The translations under genes and the position numbers were made by a program. DNA of 64,000 nt from Mactromeris polynyma (lineage: Eukaryota; Mollusca; Bivalvia; Venerida; Mactridae), in contig JASFXZ010000071.1 of the NCBI GenBank assembly GCA_032209605.1, forward strand, positions 682,001-746,000, written 5' to 3'. Of the stretch, positions 11,240 to 22,152 are shown piece after piece; within the stretch, counting starts at the first letter, position 1; every line of letters begins with the position of its first letter. A model generated the notes under the pieces. It was not told where the DNA came from. It worked only from the letters and a program-made list of their open reading frames with translations, and did not search any database.

Positions 11240-11520
11240 TCGGTTAAAAGCACGTACCCGGTCGGTTTGGACAGTTGGTAGAGGGCTTTGTTGTCACCCT
11301 GGATGCGCCCGGGTTCGGTTTTAAGGGTTGGACAGGCCATGTATTTTCGTGAAATTTGGCTACGGTCATCTCTACATGTAGAGATGTTGTCAGTTGCTTG
11401 TGGAAGAGCAGGTTAGTATTTGTTGATAATTCATTCCAGGAAAATTGGTTAGGTCAACTGGCCGCCGTATATGAAAAAATGTTGAAAACGGAGTAAACGT
11501 CGATGAAAACAACTAACTAA
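11240..11520 (+). mobile_element. tRNA-derived SINE
   Basis: The head at 11258-11330 has an A-box-like GGACAGTTGGTAGAGGGC and a B-box-like GGGTTCGGTTTT. The body contains GGAAGAGCAGGTTAGTA, GGTTAGGTCAACTGGCCGCC and a tail-proximal AAAACGGAGTAAACG, the counterpart of GAAACGGCGTTAAACACG in the complete copy at 50.1-50.4 kb. Confidence 0.75.
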
Positions 11521-12346
11521 ACTAACAATTGGAAGTACCCTAAACGGTAACAATTATTGGATTTTGTAACATACTTATTTTGCATGCATTCCATTAAGGC
11601 GATTCAGAATGTTTAAATCAAGCTGTACAAAAGGTTTCATATCATAGAGTCATCTAATCATCTGTTAATGGTATGCCGTTTTAAATACTTGAAAATACAA
11701 GTTACATTATCAACAACAGAAGCAGCGTAGATTATGTGAAACAATGAATAAGGAAGTTCACAACTATCTCGAGTGTAGATCATTGGGTCAAGTTTTCACA
11801 TGAGAAAGATATTTTTTGCGAATTGTCTCTGCGGTTTATCGTTACTATGTTGGGGGTTCCCGGATACAAACCCTACTCACGTGGAAATGAAAACTTCAAT
11901 TATCATTTCTTCTCCGTTTTATTAACTATGGAAATATATTATCAGTAAATATCAATTTTATTCAATGTATCGTATAAAAGTGGCTGTCCCACAGAATTAA
12001 GAAGATATCAAGAAGTTTAAAGCGGCATGAAAGTTTATGAATATTATAAAATACTATTTCAGCACTATGATTACAGAATTACTGTAAACGGAAAGGATTT
12101 TCTTTTCATTTGATGATTTTCTCGTCCGACTTTTTCTGTATGTGTGTGCGTCTTATATTAGCTCTACTCATAAAATAAAGTAACAGGAAACATATTTTTG
12201 GAGCATTTAAGACAACAGCCGACGCCATGAATATTCTATGCTTATTTTTCAATCAAAGTGTTCGTTATATAAATATAGTTCATATTTAGCATCGATTGTC
12301 CAGCAATGATATAATATCGGATTTATAATGAATACCTTCATTAGAA
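11521..12346. other. Intergenic, 3' flank of the GPCR gene
   Basis: AT-rich with no supported gene. It should hold the 3' untranslated region of the minus-strand GPCR; a polyadenylation signal could not be assigned with confidence. Confidence 0.4.
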
Positions 12347-13381
12347 TTACGTTCTATTTCTGAAAGATGTGTACATTTTGTGGAGGGTATCTCTTATCTG
12401 ACTGTTAGAAAATGCGTATATAAATGGATTGATCCAACTTAGGTTCGAGCCGACATAAATTGCGACGGTGTGCACCAAAGGATCCACCTTAGTTACCGAG
12501 GGGTCGTATATGTACAAACTCATAAAAGGCAGACGACATATCACGAATAGAACGACAATTGCCATTATCGTGAACGCCATTTTGATTTCAGACTTTCTCC
12601 TCGCGGATGGAGCTCGGTGATGACGTGGTCCACCATTTGAATGCTGGGAGCCATTTCCACCCGTTGCATCATGGGTAGAACTATCAATCACGTGATCGCT
12701 AGTTTGCGCATGATTGCGTTTCTTTGAGAGTTTTCTTTGAATGCCGACGTAAACTAGTATTATCCGCAAGTATGAATAAGCAATCACTGGTAAAGTGGAC
12801 AGAAGGGCAAATACAAACACAAATAGGCAATATCCTTCACAGTCAGGTCCAAGAAAAGGATGACAAATCAGTTTCTTGGGAGCGTATTGATAATGGCTGA
12901 AAATTCCTAACAGCGGAAATGCAAGAATTATGGGATATATAAGCCAGGATAAAATCCATTCCGCTGACAAAATCCGGCAACTTCCGTACACTTTCTGGTG
13001 AAGTTTTTTGTTGACTATGCACAGGCATCTGTTTAAAGAAATGCAAACATATCCGAATAATTCTGTTCCAAGGTTGCTAAGTAATCCATATGATACTGCA
13101 TTACAAATTAAAGGATTATTTTCCCAAAATCCAGTGATTGCTTGAGCAGCAATTAGAGGTAAAAACAAAGCACAGTGTATCAAATTACAAATCAACAGAT
13201 GAAGTATTTTCACAAAAATGTTGTTTTTATAAAGTTTCCCGTAAATTATTGCCACTATCATGGTTGTGTTGCTAAGTGTACCGAGGACTGCTATGGTAAT
13301 ACAAGAGATCTTTATGACAATAAGTTGTGTGTCCGAAATATGATGCGTCATCAGGTATGTCGTGGTGTTGTTGGACGCCAT
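12347..13381 (-). CDS. Orphan rhodopsin-class (class A) GPCR, Moody/Tre1-like, single exon
   Basis: A 344-residue seven-helix receptor, expected at the plasma membrane coupling an unknown ligand to G proteins. N4 and N5 are possible glycosylation sites. TM1 has GTLSN (N38). TM3 ends with LNRC (N117-R118-C119) instead of the usual DRY. C93 can pair with C173 or C181 in extracellular loop 2. A serine/histidine-rich third intracellular loop spans about 217-265. TM6 reads VICRLPF (280-286), lacking the CWxP tryptophan. TM7 has NPFIY (318-322), followed by a short helix-8-like tail. Asparagine in place of Asp in DRY and a long loop 3 are seen in the Moody/Tre1/melatonin-receptor-like group, so that placement is tentative. 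ATG at 13381 sits in AAAATGGCG. The complete seven-helix frame in one exon makes it a likely functional gene. Confidence 0.88.
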   Translation of the reverse strand: MASNNTTTYLMTHHISDTQLIVIKISCITIAVLGTLSNTTMIVAIIYGKLYKNNIFVKILHLLICNLIHCALFLPLIAAQAITGFWENNPLICNAVSYGLLSNLGTELFGYVCISLNRCLCIVNKKLHQKVYGSCRILSAEWILSWLIYPIILAFPLLGIFSHYQYAPKKLICHPFLGPDCEGYCLFVFVFALLSTLPVIAYSYLRIILVYVGIQRKLSKKRNHAQTSDHVIDSSTHDATGGNGSQHSNGGPRHHRAPSARRKSEIKMAFTIMAIVVLFVICRLPFMSLYIYDPSVTKVDPLVHTVAIYVGSNLSWINPFIYAFSNSQIRDTLHKMYTSFRNRT

Positions 13382-13399
13382 TTTGATTTTCTCATCTAA

Positions 13400-13724
13400 A
13401 ATTTACTGAAATATATTATATACATGTATATCAATACTTTATAATAAGGAACAAAGGTCTAAAACAATCGAGGACATATCAGGAGCTCAGTTAGTGGCTC
13501 ATTCATTTTTTTAAAATCATTTTTTAACTATATCTTTTATAGCTTTTTTTCGAAATACATATGTATTATTTTTTTATAATATAATATAATTATGGTTACA
13601 ATACAAAATAGTATTTTAAATTACATAATATTAAGACGAAGTAAATAAATAAGTAATATTGTAAATAGTAAAAACTGACTTATGACGAATGAGAAACATA
13701 TTTAGGACGTCATTTATTTGAATA
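13400..13724. other. 5' flank of the GPCR gene, AT-rich
   Basis: Very AT-rich (TATAATATAATATAATTATG near 13577) with poly-T runs. The promoter of the GPCR gene should lie here, but no specific element stands out. Confidence 0.35.
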
Positions 13725-13995
13725 AGTATAAATTTGACTTTTGATCGGGTTGGAGTATTGCGCCGGTTTTCAACAGTATTTCTGTTATGTACGGCGGTTA
13801 GTTGAAGCACAGTGTTCCTGGGTGACCAACCAGTACTAATTTGGTCTTCTGTTAGCAACTGTTAACTCCGCCCACACGAATCATTGGATGTATTGTCTTC
13901 AGTCAAATTGTCTAGGAGAACATAGGAGCCTCCTCTGTGGTTCGAATCTGTGACCTCAAATAGGCGGTCATGCAAGAGTCATACCGACAGTGCTA
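13725..13995 (-). mobile_element. tRNA-derived SINE
   Basis: Minus-strand head near 13995-13920, with the B-box complement GGTTCGAATC near 13940. The body holds the complements of TTGACCAACCAGTACTAA-like and GTTATGTACGGCGG sequences found in the copies at 36.3 and 50.1 kb. The tail side is at about 13725. Confidence 0.65.
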
Positions 13996-14830
13996 ACGCG
14001 GCTTGCTTTCTCATAAAGCTTAAGTGCCAAATATTCAAAGTATACATGTTGCATAAATACCTTATATGTTTGCCTCTGTCATGTAAATTCCTGTCGAAAT
14101 CGAATATTTTATCAGAATTATTCATTCACATTATAACAATCGTGGACAATAATTAATAATAAATAGTATTTCCATAAAACTGATCATTTGTGTTCATATA
14201 TACGTGTGTACGTTGGTTTATTATCATTGGCTAATGTGTTGACAATAAGCTGTATAAATGACGTGAATACTTCTCCAGTACAGGTGTAATAATTATGTTA
14301 ATGATTGTTCATTACAGATTTATGTCAATTCAGACAATAGTTTGACGGCTAATGGCTTTTATGGGGGTGATGCCTTAATGATTTCCCTTTGGGTGATAAC
14401 ATATCTTATTGACTATCTCTCGATAAGCCAAAAAAGCTTAACATTATTTTAATACAAAAAGGGTTGGGCTTTTTTGCATTTATTATTTTTCTCTTTTGAT
14501 TTACTAAAATTGTGTACGCAAACGCATATTTTGCTTTAAGGTTGCTATGCGCCTCACAATGCTATGTTTTACGTATAAGAACGAATAATGGTACATAGAG
14601 ATGAAATATCAAATTTGAAAACACTTTGAGATATTTTGACACAATCAGTTTGAACTAAAAGTAGTTTACACATATAGTAAGTACATGTATATCAAACGAT
14701 TTCTATTGCATTCATTATTTTTACATATACCGAGCTACATTGGATTAACCCGAGTTTCCGCCCCAAAGCTGAAAGCTACTGAAAATATGGGGATTGACTT
14801 CTCTTATCCATTTTAAGGGGTCAAATTGTC
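13996..14830. other. Intergenic, nothing recognised
   Basis: AT-rich sequence between the SINE and a short repeat cluster. No supported coding sequence or RNA. Confidence 0.4.
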
Positions 14831-14990
14831 ATGGGTCGAAGTGTCAGGGATCGAAGTGTCAGGGAACGAAGTGACGTAGGTAGAAGTGTACAAGGGCATA
14901 AGTGTACAAGGGCCGAAGTGTATAAGGGGTCGAAGTATCGGGGTAGAAGTGTCAGGGGTCAAAGTCAGGATTCGAAGTGTTTCAATCGCT
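14820..14990. repeat. Short degenerate tandem repeat, about 14-bp unit
   Basis: About 11 diverged copies of GGGTCGAAGTGTCA with length drift. A 61-codon open frame across it is repetitive (GRSV-like) and probably spurious. Confidence 0.75.
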
Positions 14991-15430
14991 ATCGAACATT
15001 TCTTAGTCTACACTAAAAGTGTAATGGAGGAGATACTATGATACTGGCGGTCAATTCTCTTGATCAGAATCATTACAGAATTATACATGTCTATCCTGTG
15101 CTGGGACTAAATTGTTACCGCCGTACAACTATTGCCAACTTCAATTGTATTAATATACGTCCTAGGAATGGGAGACAATCTTGAAAAACGTATTCTGTTG
15201 TAAATAATAATTACTTCCCTTGTACCTCTGAATTTATACCGATTACAACATAAAGCTAGATTTGCGCGCATGAGAAAGATACGTGTCATTGAAAGATTTT
15301 TTGGTCAACTTATTTTGTCTCATATGCAAGGAAAATCATGATGGATCTTAAGTTGGTCATATACAGTAAAATGCAAAAAAGTGCAAATCAGCGACTTCAA
15401 TAATCAAATATGTTTGTTTCCACACTAATC
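14991..15430. other. Intergenic, nothing recognised
   Basis: Spacer between two tandem-repeat blocks. No gene is supported. Confidence 0.35.
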
Positions 15431-15439
15431 AAGTCGACT

Positions 15440-16472
15440 GTCTATATGCCATAGCTTGCAGTTTGTGTCTACATGCCATAGCTTGCAGTTTGTGTCTACA
15501 TGCCATAGCTTGCAGTTTGTGTCTACATGCCATAGCTTGCAGTTTGTGTCTACATGCCATAGCTTGCAGTTTGTGTCTACATGCCATAGCTTGCAGTGTG
15601 TGTCTACATGCCATAGCTTGCAGTTTGTGTCTACGTGTCATAGCTAGCAGTTTGTGTACATGCCATAGCTTGCAGTTTGTGTCTACATGCCATAGCTTGC
15701 AGTGTGTGTATACATGCCATAGCTTGCAGTTTGTGTACATGCCACAGCTTGCAGTTTGTGTCTACATGCCATAGCTTGCAGTTTGTGTCTACATGCCATA
15801 GCTTGCAGTTTGTGTCTACATGCCATAGCTTGCAGTGTGTGTATACATGCCATAGCTTGCAGTTTGTGTCTACATGCCATAGCTTGCAGTTTGTGTATAC
15901 ATGCAATAGCTTGCAGTTTGTGTCTACATGCCATAGCTTGCAGTTTGTGTCTACATGCCATAGCTTGCAGTTTGTGTCTACATACATGCCATAGCTTGCA
16001 GTTTGTGTCTACATACATGCCATAGCTTGCAGTTTGTGTCTACATGCCATAGCTTGCAGTTTGTGTCTACATGCCATAGCTTGCAGTTTGTGTCTACATG
16101 CCATAGCTTGCAGTTTGTGTCTACATGCCATAGCTTGCAGTTTGTGTCTACATGCCATAGCTTGCAGTTTGTGTCTACATGCCATAGCTTGCAGTTTGTG
16201 TCTACATGCCATAGCTTGCAGTTTGTGTATACATGCAATAGCTTGCAGTTTGTATCTACATGTCATAGCTTGCAGTTTGTGTCTACATGCCATAGCTTGC
16301 AGTTTGTGTCTACATGCCATAGCTTGCAGTTTGTGTCTACATGCCATAGCTTGCAGTTTGTGTCTACATGCCATAGCTTGCAGTTTGTGTCTACATGCCA
16401 TAGCTTGCAGTTTGTGTCTACATGCCATAGCTTGCAGTTTGTGTCTACATGCCATAGCTTGCAGTTTGTGTA
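15440..16472. repeat. 27-bp minisatellite, about 38 units
   Basis: Nearly identical 27-bp units built on GCCATAGCTTGCAGTTTGTG plus TCTACAT. The period is a multiple of three and contains no stop in several frames, so five or more overlapping open frames occur on both strands; none should be called a gene. Occasional 24-bp (TCT lost) and 31-bp (ACAT gained) units and a GTGTGTGTA variant mark substructure. Homogeneity suggests recent expansion. Confidence 0.96.
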
Positions 16473-16479
16473 AAACGCG

Positions 16480-16590
16480 TTGACATGGGTCGTAGATCAA
16501 TCATCTAAAATACATCACAACCATGGTCGTAGATCGTAGATCAATCATGTTAACAACTGTTGGAACTTGATCGTAGATCGTAGACCCATC
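16480..16590. repeat. Short TCGTAGATC repeat cluster
   Basis: At least five copies of TCGTAGATC with irregular spacing directly follow the 27-bp array. Confidence 0.6.
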
Positions 16591-17866
16591 GTTGAACTAT
16601 CAGTAACACGGCTACTGCTGTCAGGAGTAAGCATATTGAACTGAAACTCAAATCTCAAATGAAGAAGTTGAAGCAACAGTGAAGACAGCAAGAAATACAT
16701 TAATAACTCCACCATTCCGTTTATTCATGAATTCCAAATAAACTGTAGAAAATACATTATATAGGTCTTTTATTCTCACCATCAGACAAAATGGGACAAT
16801 GACTGGTTAGCACAAGAACACTGACAGGATATTAACTAGTTGTAGAGTAGAAATATACATCCGTATAGCTGCTAATAATGTCTTAGTGAGAAATAATATT
16901 TACTTCACATCAATATGGAAATGTTATTAAGACATTATGTATTGTGTCTCATTAACCTCGACATAGGAATTTGTTACGCATAGCTCGAAACAAATTGCTG
17001 CAACCGCGAAGAACCACGTGACACATGAAATGTCACATGACCGGTAAATAAGATGGCGGAATAAGAAATGGTCTGACAATTGCATTCATCGAAGTTGTAA
17101 GCTTGTTGTCTAGTCATATCAAGACAAAATAAGTTTAATTCGATGGATACCATTCGATTAAAAAATAACTCTTTGAGTCCTTATATTTGTTTACATACTT
17201 GTACTCGTAACAACATAACCGGTTTATACTGCTACGTCAGACTGTTCCCGGTAAAACCGAAACCAAATTCTACGTCATCATTTCGTGAAGTTTTTTTCCA
17301 CAAATATTATATTATGCATTATTCAACGATGAATAGCGGCAGATTTTTTTGGATTAATCCTCAAAAACCCTCCCGTATTAGGAATACAGGTGGCACAGGC
17401 AATGCCATGGGGACTTTTTACCGTAAAGGGAAGTAACTGCTGCTAGGACATTGGTTCCTCATCATGATACGAGGCTTGTTCGATAAGTGGTCATATTGAC
17501 ATATTCGACAATTGATAAAAATATATTGCGTTACAAACGGTACACTGCATGTGAATTACCTAATTTGATTGATGCGTATCGTGATGTGAGTATATGTCTT
17601 ATCATTTTATGATTCAATTTATTAAACAAATACCACAGTTCACGTATATTTATACTGATTGACTCATAAGTTAAAACATACTATGTGTCAATGTGGTTTA
17701 ATTTAAGGGAATATCCGTGTATCGATGTTTGATTAATATAACAAATTTAATTCTAAATCATCCTAGTTTCTATATTTGTCTGAGTTTGTCAGTCATTCAC
17801 GTATTTACTGGCTCCACCAATAAGCAGTTATAACGCCCGCAAAATATCGACTAGATCACATGATTC
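16591..17866. other. Intergenic; promoter-like patch near 17.0 kb
   Basis: Most of it is featureless. Around 17005-17060 the sequence has CACGTG, paired ATGTCACATG/ACACATGAAATG motifs and AAGATGGCGG, which resembles an E-box plus YY1-type initiator. A 97-codon open frame at 17143-17436 lies just downstream but matches no family I know and has no clear splice context. Confidence 0.35.
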
Positions 17867-18720
17867 AGGCGTATGAATGTAACATAATTCAGACCTATGT
17901 AGATTACACGATTCAAGTTTATGTATATTACATAATTCAGACCTATGTAGATTACATGATTCAGGCGTATGAAGATTACATGATTCAGGCGTCAGTATAT
18001 TACATAATTCAGCCTATGTAGATTACATAATTCAGACCTATGTAGATTACATGATTCAGGCGTATGTATGTTACATGATTCAGGCGTCAGTATATTACAT
18101 AATTCAGCCTATGTAGATTACATAATTCAGACCTATGTAGATTACATAATTCAGACCTATGTAGATTACATGATTCAGGCGTATGTAGATTACATGATTC
18201 AGACCTATGTAGATTACACGATTCAAGTCTATGTATATTACATAATTCAGCCTATGTAGATTACATAATTCAGACCTATGTTGATAACATGATTCAGCTT
18301 TTGTAGATATAATACATGATTCAGACCTATGTATATTACATGATTTAGCCTATGTATATTACATGATTCAGACCTATTTTGATTACATGATTCAGGCCTA
18401 TGTATGTTACATGATTCAGGCCTATGTATATTACATAATTCAGGTGTTTGTATATTCATGATTCATGCCTATGTAGATTACAGGCGTATGTACATTACAG
18501 GCGTATGTAGAAAACATATTTCAGGCGTATGTAGGTTACATTATTCAGGTAAGTAGGTTACATAATGCAGGCGTATGTAGATCACAAAATGCAGGCGTCT
18601 TTCGATTGCATAATTCAAATGTTCGAAGACAACACCATTTAAACGTCGGTTGTTTTTATGTGTCAGGCGTCTCAAGATAACATAATTCAGGTGTTTGTAG
18701 ATATCATTATCAGGATATAT
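17867..18720. repeat. 24-bp minisatellite, about 35 units
   Basis: Units based on TATGTAGATTACATGATTCA plus GRCC or GGCG. Two unit classes, CAGACC and CAGGCG, alternate irregularly, and divergence grows towards 18720. An 8-residue periodic open frame is a by-product. Confidence 0.93.
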
Positions 18721-19248
18721 TGCCATGTTAATTATCATCCCTAAATATTCGTTAAATAATCAGTCATATTACATGTGTTTTATTCTTCACTGTGCTTGTG
18801 AATAAAGAAACAACGCCTTCCAGTCATAATATTTAATTTACAAATTCACAAACTGGGAGCAACGCTCGTGAAGTGAATATTCTGAACATTACTTTTTTTG
18901 CTGATCACGAAGCGTGGCGATGATGAAACAGTTAAAACCACATACGTCATTTTTGCTTGGAGGAAATAAAGTTTAAAATAGTCAGTATTCAGAGGCGAGC
19001 AGTAATCAGTGTATTCTCTGCTGTATTTAATTTGTTAATCATTAGGTTGTATGTCATTCATTAAAGCCATCCTCGGGCTGATTTACCGCCTTAAATATTT
19101 TATCTCGAAGTGCTTGGAGTGAAATTTCGAGGTGATTTGTGAATTATTTTCTTCTTTTGTTTTGACTATTTGTGCGGTAAGACTTAGATCGAATATCGAA
19201 CTTTCAGTGCGATTTATCTGTCAAGAACAGTAAATTGACGTGTTCGGG
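18721..19248 (+). other. 5' flank and leader of the integrin-stalk-like gene
   Basis: AT-rich upstream sequence. No TATA box was assigned. The mRNA leader should end at 19248. Confidence 0.35.
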
Positions 19249-20163
19249 ATGTATCTAACTTTGATTGTATGTATTTTGGCGTCACAAGCCTCATTAGTGG
19301 TGCCACATGGTGGCCATGTTGAAGACCCTGGAACACAATCTTCATCTCGATTAAATAACGCCCTGTTGTCTTATTTGTGTCGTGGTGCTAACGGTTTACT
19401 GTGTAATGGACATGGGACTTGTCAGCGGGGAATTTGCTTATGTTTGAGTGGCTACAGTGGTGTTACGTGCGGAATGGTTGACGGGGAGTCGAATACGATC
19501 AAGGAAGCCGTCACAGAATCGCCGACTGAAACCGGAAATGACGTGAGTGGTTTGAATTTGCATGAACTTCTTGGTATAGATGCAACTAATGAAACAATGT
19601 TCGTTTCGTGTAGCGAAGCAGACGAACTTCCATGCGGAGGTCATGGAATGTGCCATGACGGCATCTGTGCTTGTGACGAGGGGTTCTCGGGTCTCACATG
19701 CGAGTTATATCACAACGTAGGATTCTGTCGTACTTACAAGGAATGCGCCGTGTGCACGTCTTTACTGGGAAAGTGTCCAGAAAAATGTACAAAAATAGCG
19801 CATTTTAAACTCGTTTTCGGCTTTCCGATGGCTAAGCATGGGGCTTCCTTCAGAAAATGTCGATTTAGAAATTCTGAGAGAAATTGTTCAATCCATTTCA
19901 AACAGGAAGGGGAGGACGATCGTGGTGTGAAAATAATAACGGTGAAAGCATGTCTGGCACATCAGGACTCTTCTGTCAGTAATAGCACTGTCGTGGAGCA
20001 AATTACTGACAGACCAGTTTCACCGGATATGACGTCAGATGATGTAACTGTTGAACCGGAAGACGATGGCACACACGATAAACACGGCGGTGGTTCTGGC
20101 CAGGAGATATTAACGATGAATCTTTTGACAATTCTTAGCAGCTTGGCAATGTTAAAACTTTAA
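19249..20163 (+). CDS. Secreted, probably GPI-anchored EGF / integrin beta-tail-like protein
   Basis: 304 residues in a single exon. Residues 1-19 form a signal peptide. EGF-like module 1 spans C44-C74 (CNGHGTC, then GICLCLSGYSGVTC). EGF-like module 2 spans C121-C151 (CGGHGMC, then GICACDEGFSGLTC). Residues 160-235 resemble the membrane-proximal tail domain of integrin beta subunits: CRTYKECAVC, then CPEKC, then paired cysteines in FRKC and RNCSIHF, ending TVKACL. A Ser/Thr/Asp-rich stretch (238-285) and a small-residue site (GGGSG, 280-284) precede a hydrophobic C-terminus (288-304) with no cytoplasmic tail, the pattern of a GPI signal. Integrins also have a betaA/I-like domain, a transmembrane helix and a tail; none is present. 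An adhesion or decoy role at the cell surface is inference. The longer frame begins at GTG, so ATG at 19249 is used. Confidence 0.85.
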   Translation: MYLTLIVCILASQASLVVPHGGHVEDPGTQSSSRLNNALLSYLCRGANGLLCNGHGTCQRGICLCLSGYSGVTCGMVDGESNTIKEAVTESPTETGNDVSGLNLHELLGIDATNETMFVSCSEADELPCGGHGMCHDGICACDEGFSGLTCELYHNVGFCRTYKECAVCTSLLGKCPEKCTKIAHFKLVFGFPMAKHGASFRKCRFRNSERNCSIHFKQEGEDDRGVKIITVKACLAHQDSSVSNSTVVEQITDRPVSPDMTSDDVTVEPEDDGTHDKHGGGSGQEILTMNLLTILSSLAMLKL

Positions 20164-20515
20164 TTACACTGACTGGTCGGACAAATTAAAAAAGGAGTTT
20201 ATATGTTGCACGGTAAATGCGGATAACGTCGGATGTTTAGGTACCAATGATAGATTTCGAATATGTTTTATAAGTTGTTTTGTTATGGAGTTTGTTGCTG
20301 TGCAGCCGACTAAATTAAGAATATACAAATTTTCGTGCAATATTGTCAGTTAAAAACCGTTTGTGTAGGCGTTATTATTTTATTTTTCAAATAACTTTAT
20401 TTATTAAATAAGATGTACCTGTGAGGTTGACTTGTTACTCGAAATCAAAATATTTCTGTTTTTATATTTGCCTCTGTTATTTCGTTTATATATCTTCATA
20501 CTGGTTTATTTTCAA

Positions 20516-20521
20516 AATAAA
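20516..20521 (+). terminator. Polyadenylation signal AATAAA
   Basis: First AATAAA clearly downstream of the integrin-stalk-like coding region, about 350 bases after its stop codon, preceded by T-rich sequence. Assignment is by position only. Confidence 0.5.
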
Positions 20522-20529
20522 GACGACTT

Positions 20530-21746
20530 TTTTTGTAATGACTAATACATTGCAAAATGCTCACGGCTGGGAAATGTTAGGCAAGCAAGAATTTATGTTT
20601 GAATTAGTCTACGTCATTTAATATTTAAGGCCTCCGGATAACTTAGATCTTGAGTAGCCATGTGACGTGCGGTGTAGAACTGTAGTGAAACTCACATTGC
20701 GCGGAGTAACAATGTTTGTCATCAGTATTTTAAATAAACAGATGCAAACAAGATCTAACAGTATGTGCTCGCTATATTTTTGAGTGTCAGTGATGTGTAC
20801 ACTCGCATCATCTCGACAATTTCCGTACCGATCGGAAATTTAAAAGAAAATAGCAAAATAGCTGAGGTGATCCGATCGTGATTTGTATTATAGTTATTTA
20901 CATGTATACTTATCAAAATGATGTGAAACAATTACGTCACAGACGTATTATATTATAATACTCCGGCTTAATGATCGACCAAATTCATATTTAGAAAATG
21001 ATAAATAACGTGACGTCACAATTGCCGTGCAGTAAATGCTGGTACAGAAATATGATATTGTTATTATACACAAACCTTTTGATAGAGTTTGTGTAAAGGA
21101 AAAGAACTCTGTATTTATATATATAATATATATATATAAACGGGCTTACCCGCCATTTCAATATGTATATTGAGACTGCAAGGAAATGCAACTCTATAAA
21201 TATAGTGAGTGTAAAGGAAGACAACTCTGTCCAGAGAATGTACGTTTATGAAGAATGACAACTTTGTTAAATGACATGTAAGAAAGGTAACTAGGTATAA
21301 AGTAAGTTTGATTGTTGAAAACGTGAATATATAGACATTAATTGCAGAAAATTAAATTAACTTTATAAAGTAAGCAAAATATGATAATAAGATTTTGCAC
21401 ACAATACGTCTCACATTAATATTGTTCTCTAGTCAAATATTTCTCTTCTTGGAGAATGAAAACTGTTACCAAGGAAACTCGTCATTGACAACGGTACTAT
21501 TAGTATGTGTATACATGTATCTATCAGCTTTTTGATTGGCTTTAAGTTCGTTAACTCAGAATAAATTTCTTGAAAATTTGAGATTGAGATAATTGCTATG
21601 TTTAATTTTGGGCCTACATTATTTAAAGCGGCATTGCCTTTTTTCTCTCTTCTCAGATGGCTAAATATATATAATATTATGGTAGTCTCAAGCCACCCAA
21701 ATTGTATTTCATTTACAAATAACCTTCCGTTGGTTAGATTTTAGTC
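20530..21746. other. Intergenic, AT-rich
   Basis: A TATATATAATATATATATATA-type tract occurs near 21115-21138, followed by CGGGCTTACCCGCCATTTC at about 21140-21158, similar to the inner terminus of the MITE at 22.5 kb. No gene is supported. Confidence 0.4.
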
Positions 21747-21747
21747 C

Positions 21748-22152
21748 AGCCACGGACGTCACATCTCAATACTGAGGTAGTTCGATCATTAACTATAGTG
21801 ACCATGGTGACTATGGTTGTATGATCAAACTCAGTCTAGTTCATCTATGGTCTAGTTACTCTGGTCACTCTTCGAACTTGGAGGTTTGAATACTATATAG
21901 AGGTGTTCCGAACACCAACTATGGCTCAACCACCGATTTAGTACGGTTAAACTATAGTCGATATTCGGAACACCTCTATAGGGTTTTCAAACCTCCAAAT
22001 TCGAAGAGTGACCAGCTTAACTAGACCATAGATGAACTAGACTGAGTTTTATCATCCAACCATAGTCACTATAGTTGCTGATCGAACTACCTCACTGTCT
22101 GTTACGAAGACGCGTGTAAAAGTCGGAGTACAGAGACACGTATGCGGGGCTA
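21748..22152. mobile_element. Short palindromic repeat interrupted by a foldback element
   Basis: The outer sequence (21748-21773 plus 22094-22152) matches the uninterrupted 85-bp repeat at 47959-48043 with scattered base changes. The outer unit is itself an imperfect palindrome: AGCCACGG...ACATCTC at one end and GAGACA...GCGGGGCT at the other. It was split at ACT by the foldback element described separately. Confidence 0.8.
21774..22093. mobile_element. Foldback element, 320 bp, arms about 150 bp
   Basis: It begins GAGGTAGTTCGATC and ends with the exact complement GATCGAACTACCTC. The arms pair with few mismatches through GGTCACTCTTCGAA and AGAGGTGTTCCGAA and close on a loop near 21934-21945. 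It is flanked by ACT at 21771-21773 and 22094-22096 (3-bp duplication; ACTG if the terminal G/C pair lies outside). The inserted target is visible intact at 47981-47990. There is no coding capacity. Confidence 0.88.

Noticed and set aside
15440..16472. CRISPR-like regular repeats
   Set aside because: No unique spacers, and the genomic context is animal; this is a plain tandem array.
15429..16500. Several long frames on both strands over the 27-bp array
   Set aside because: All frames are open because the unit lacks stops and is divisible by three; there are no flanking gene signals.
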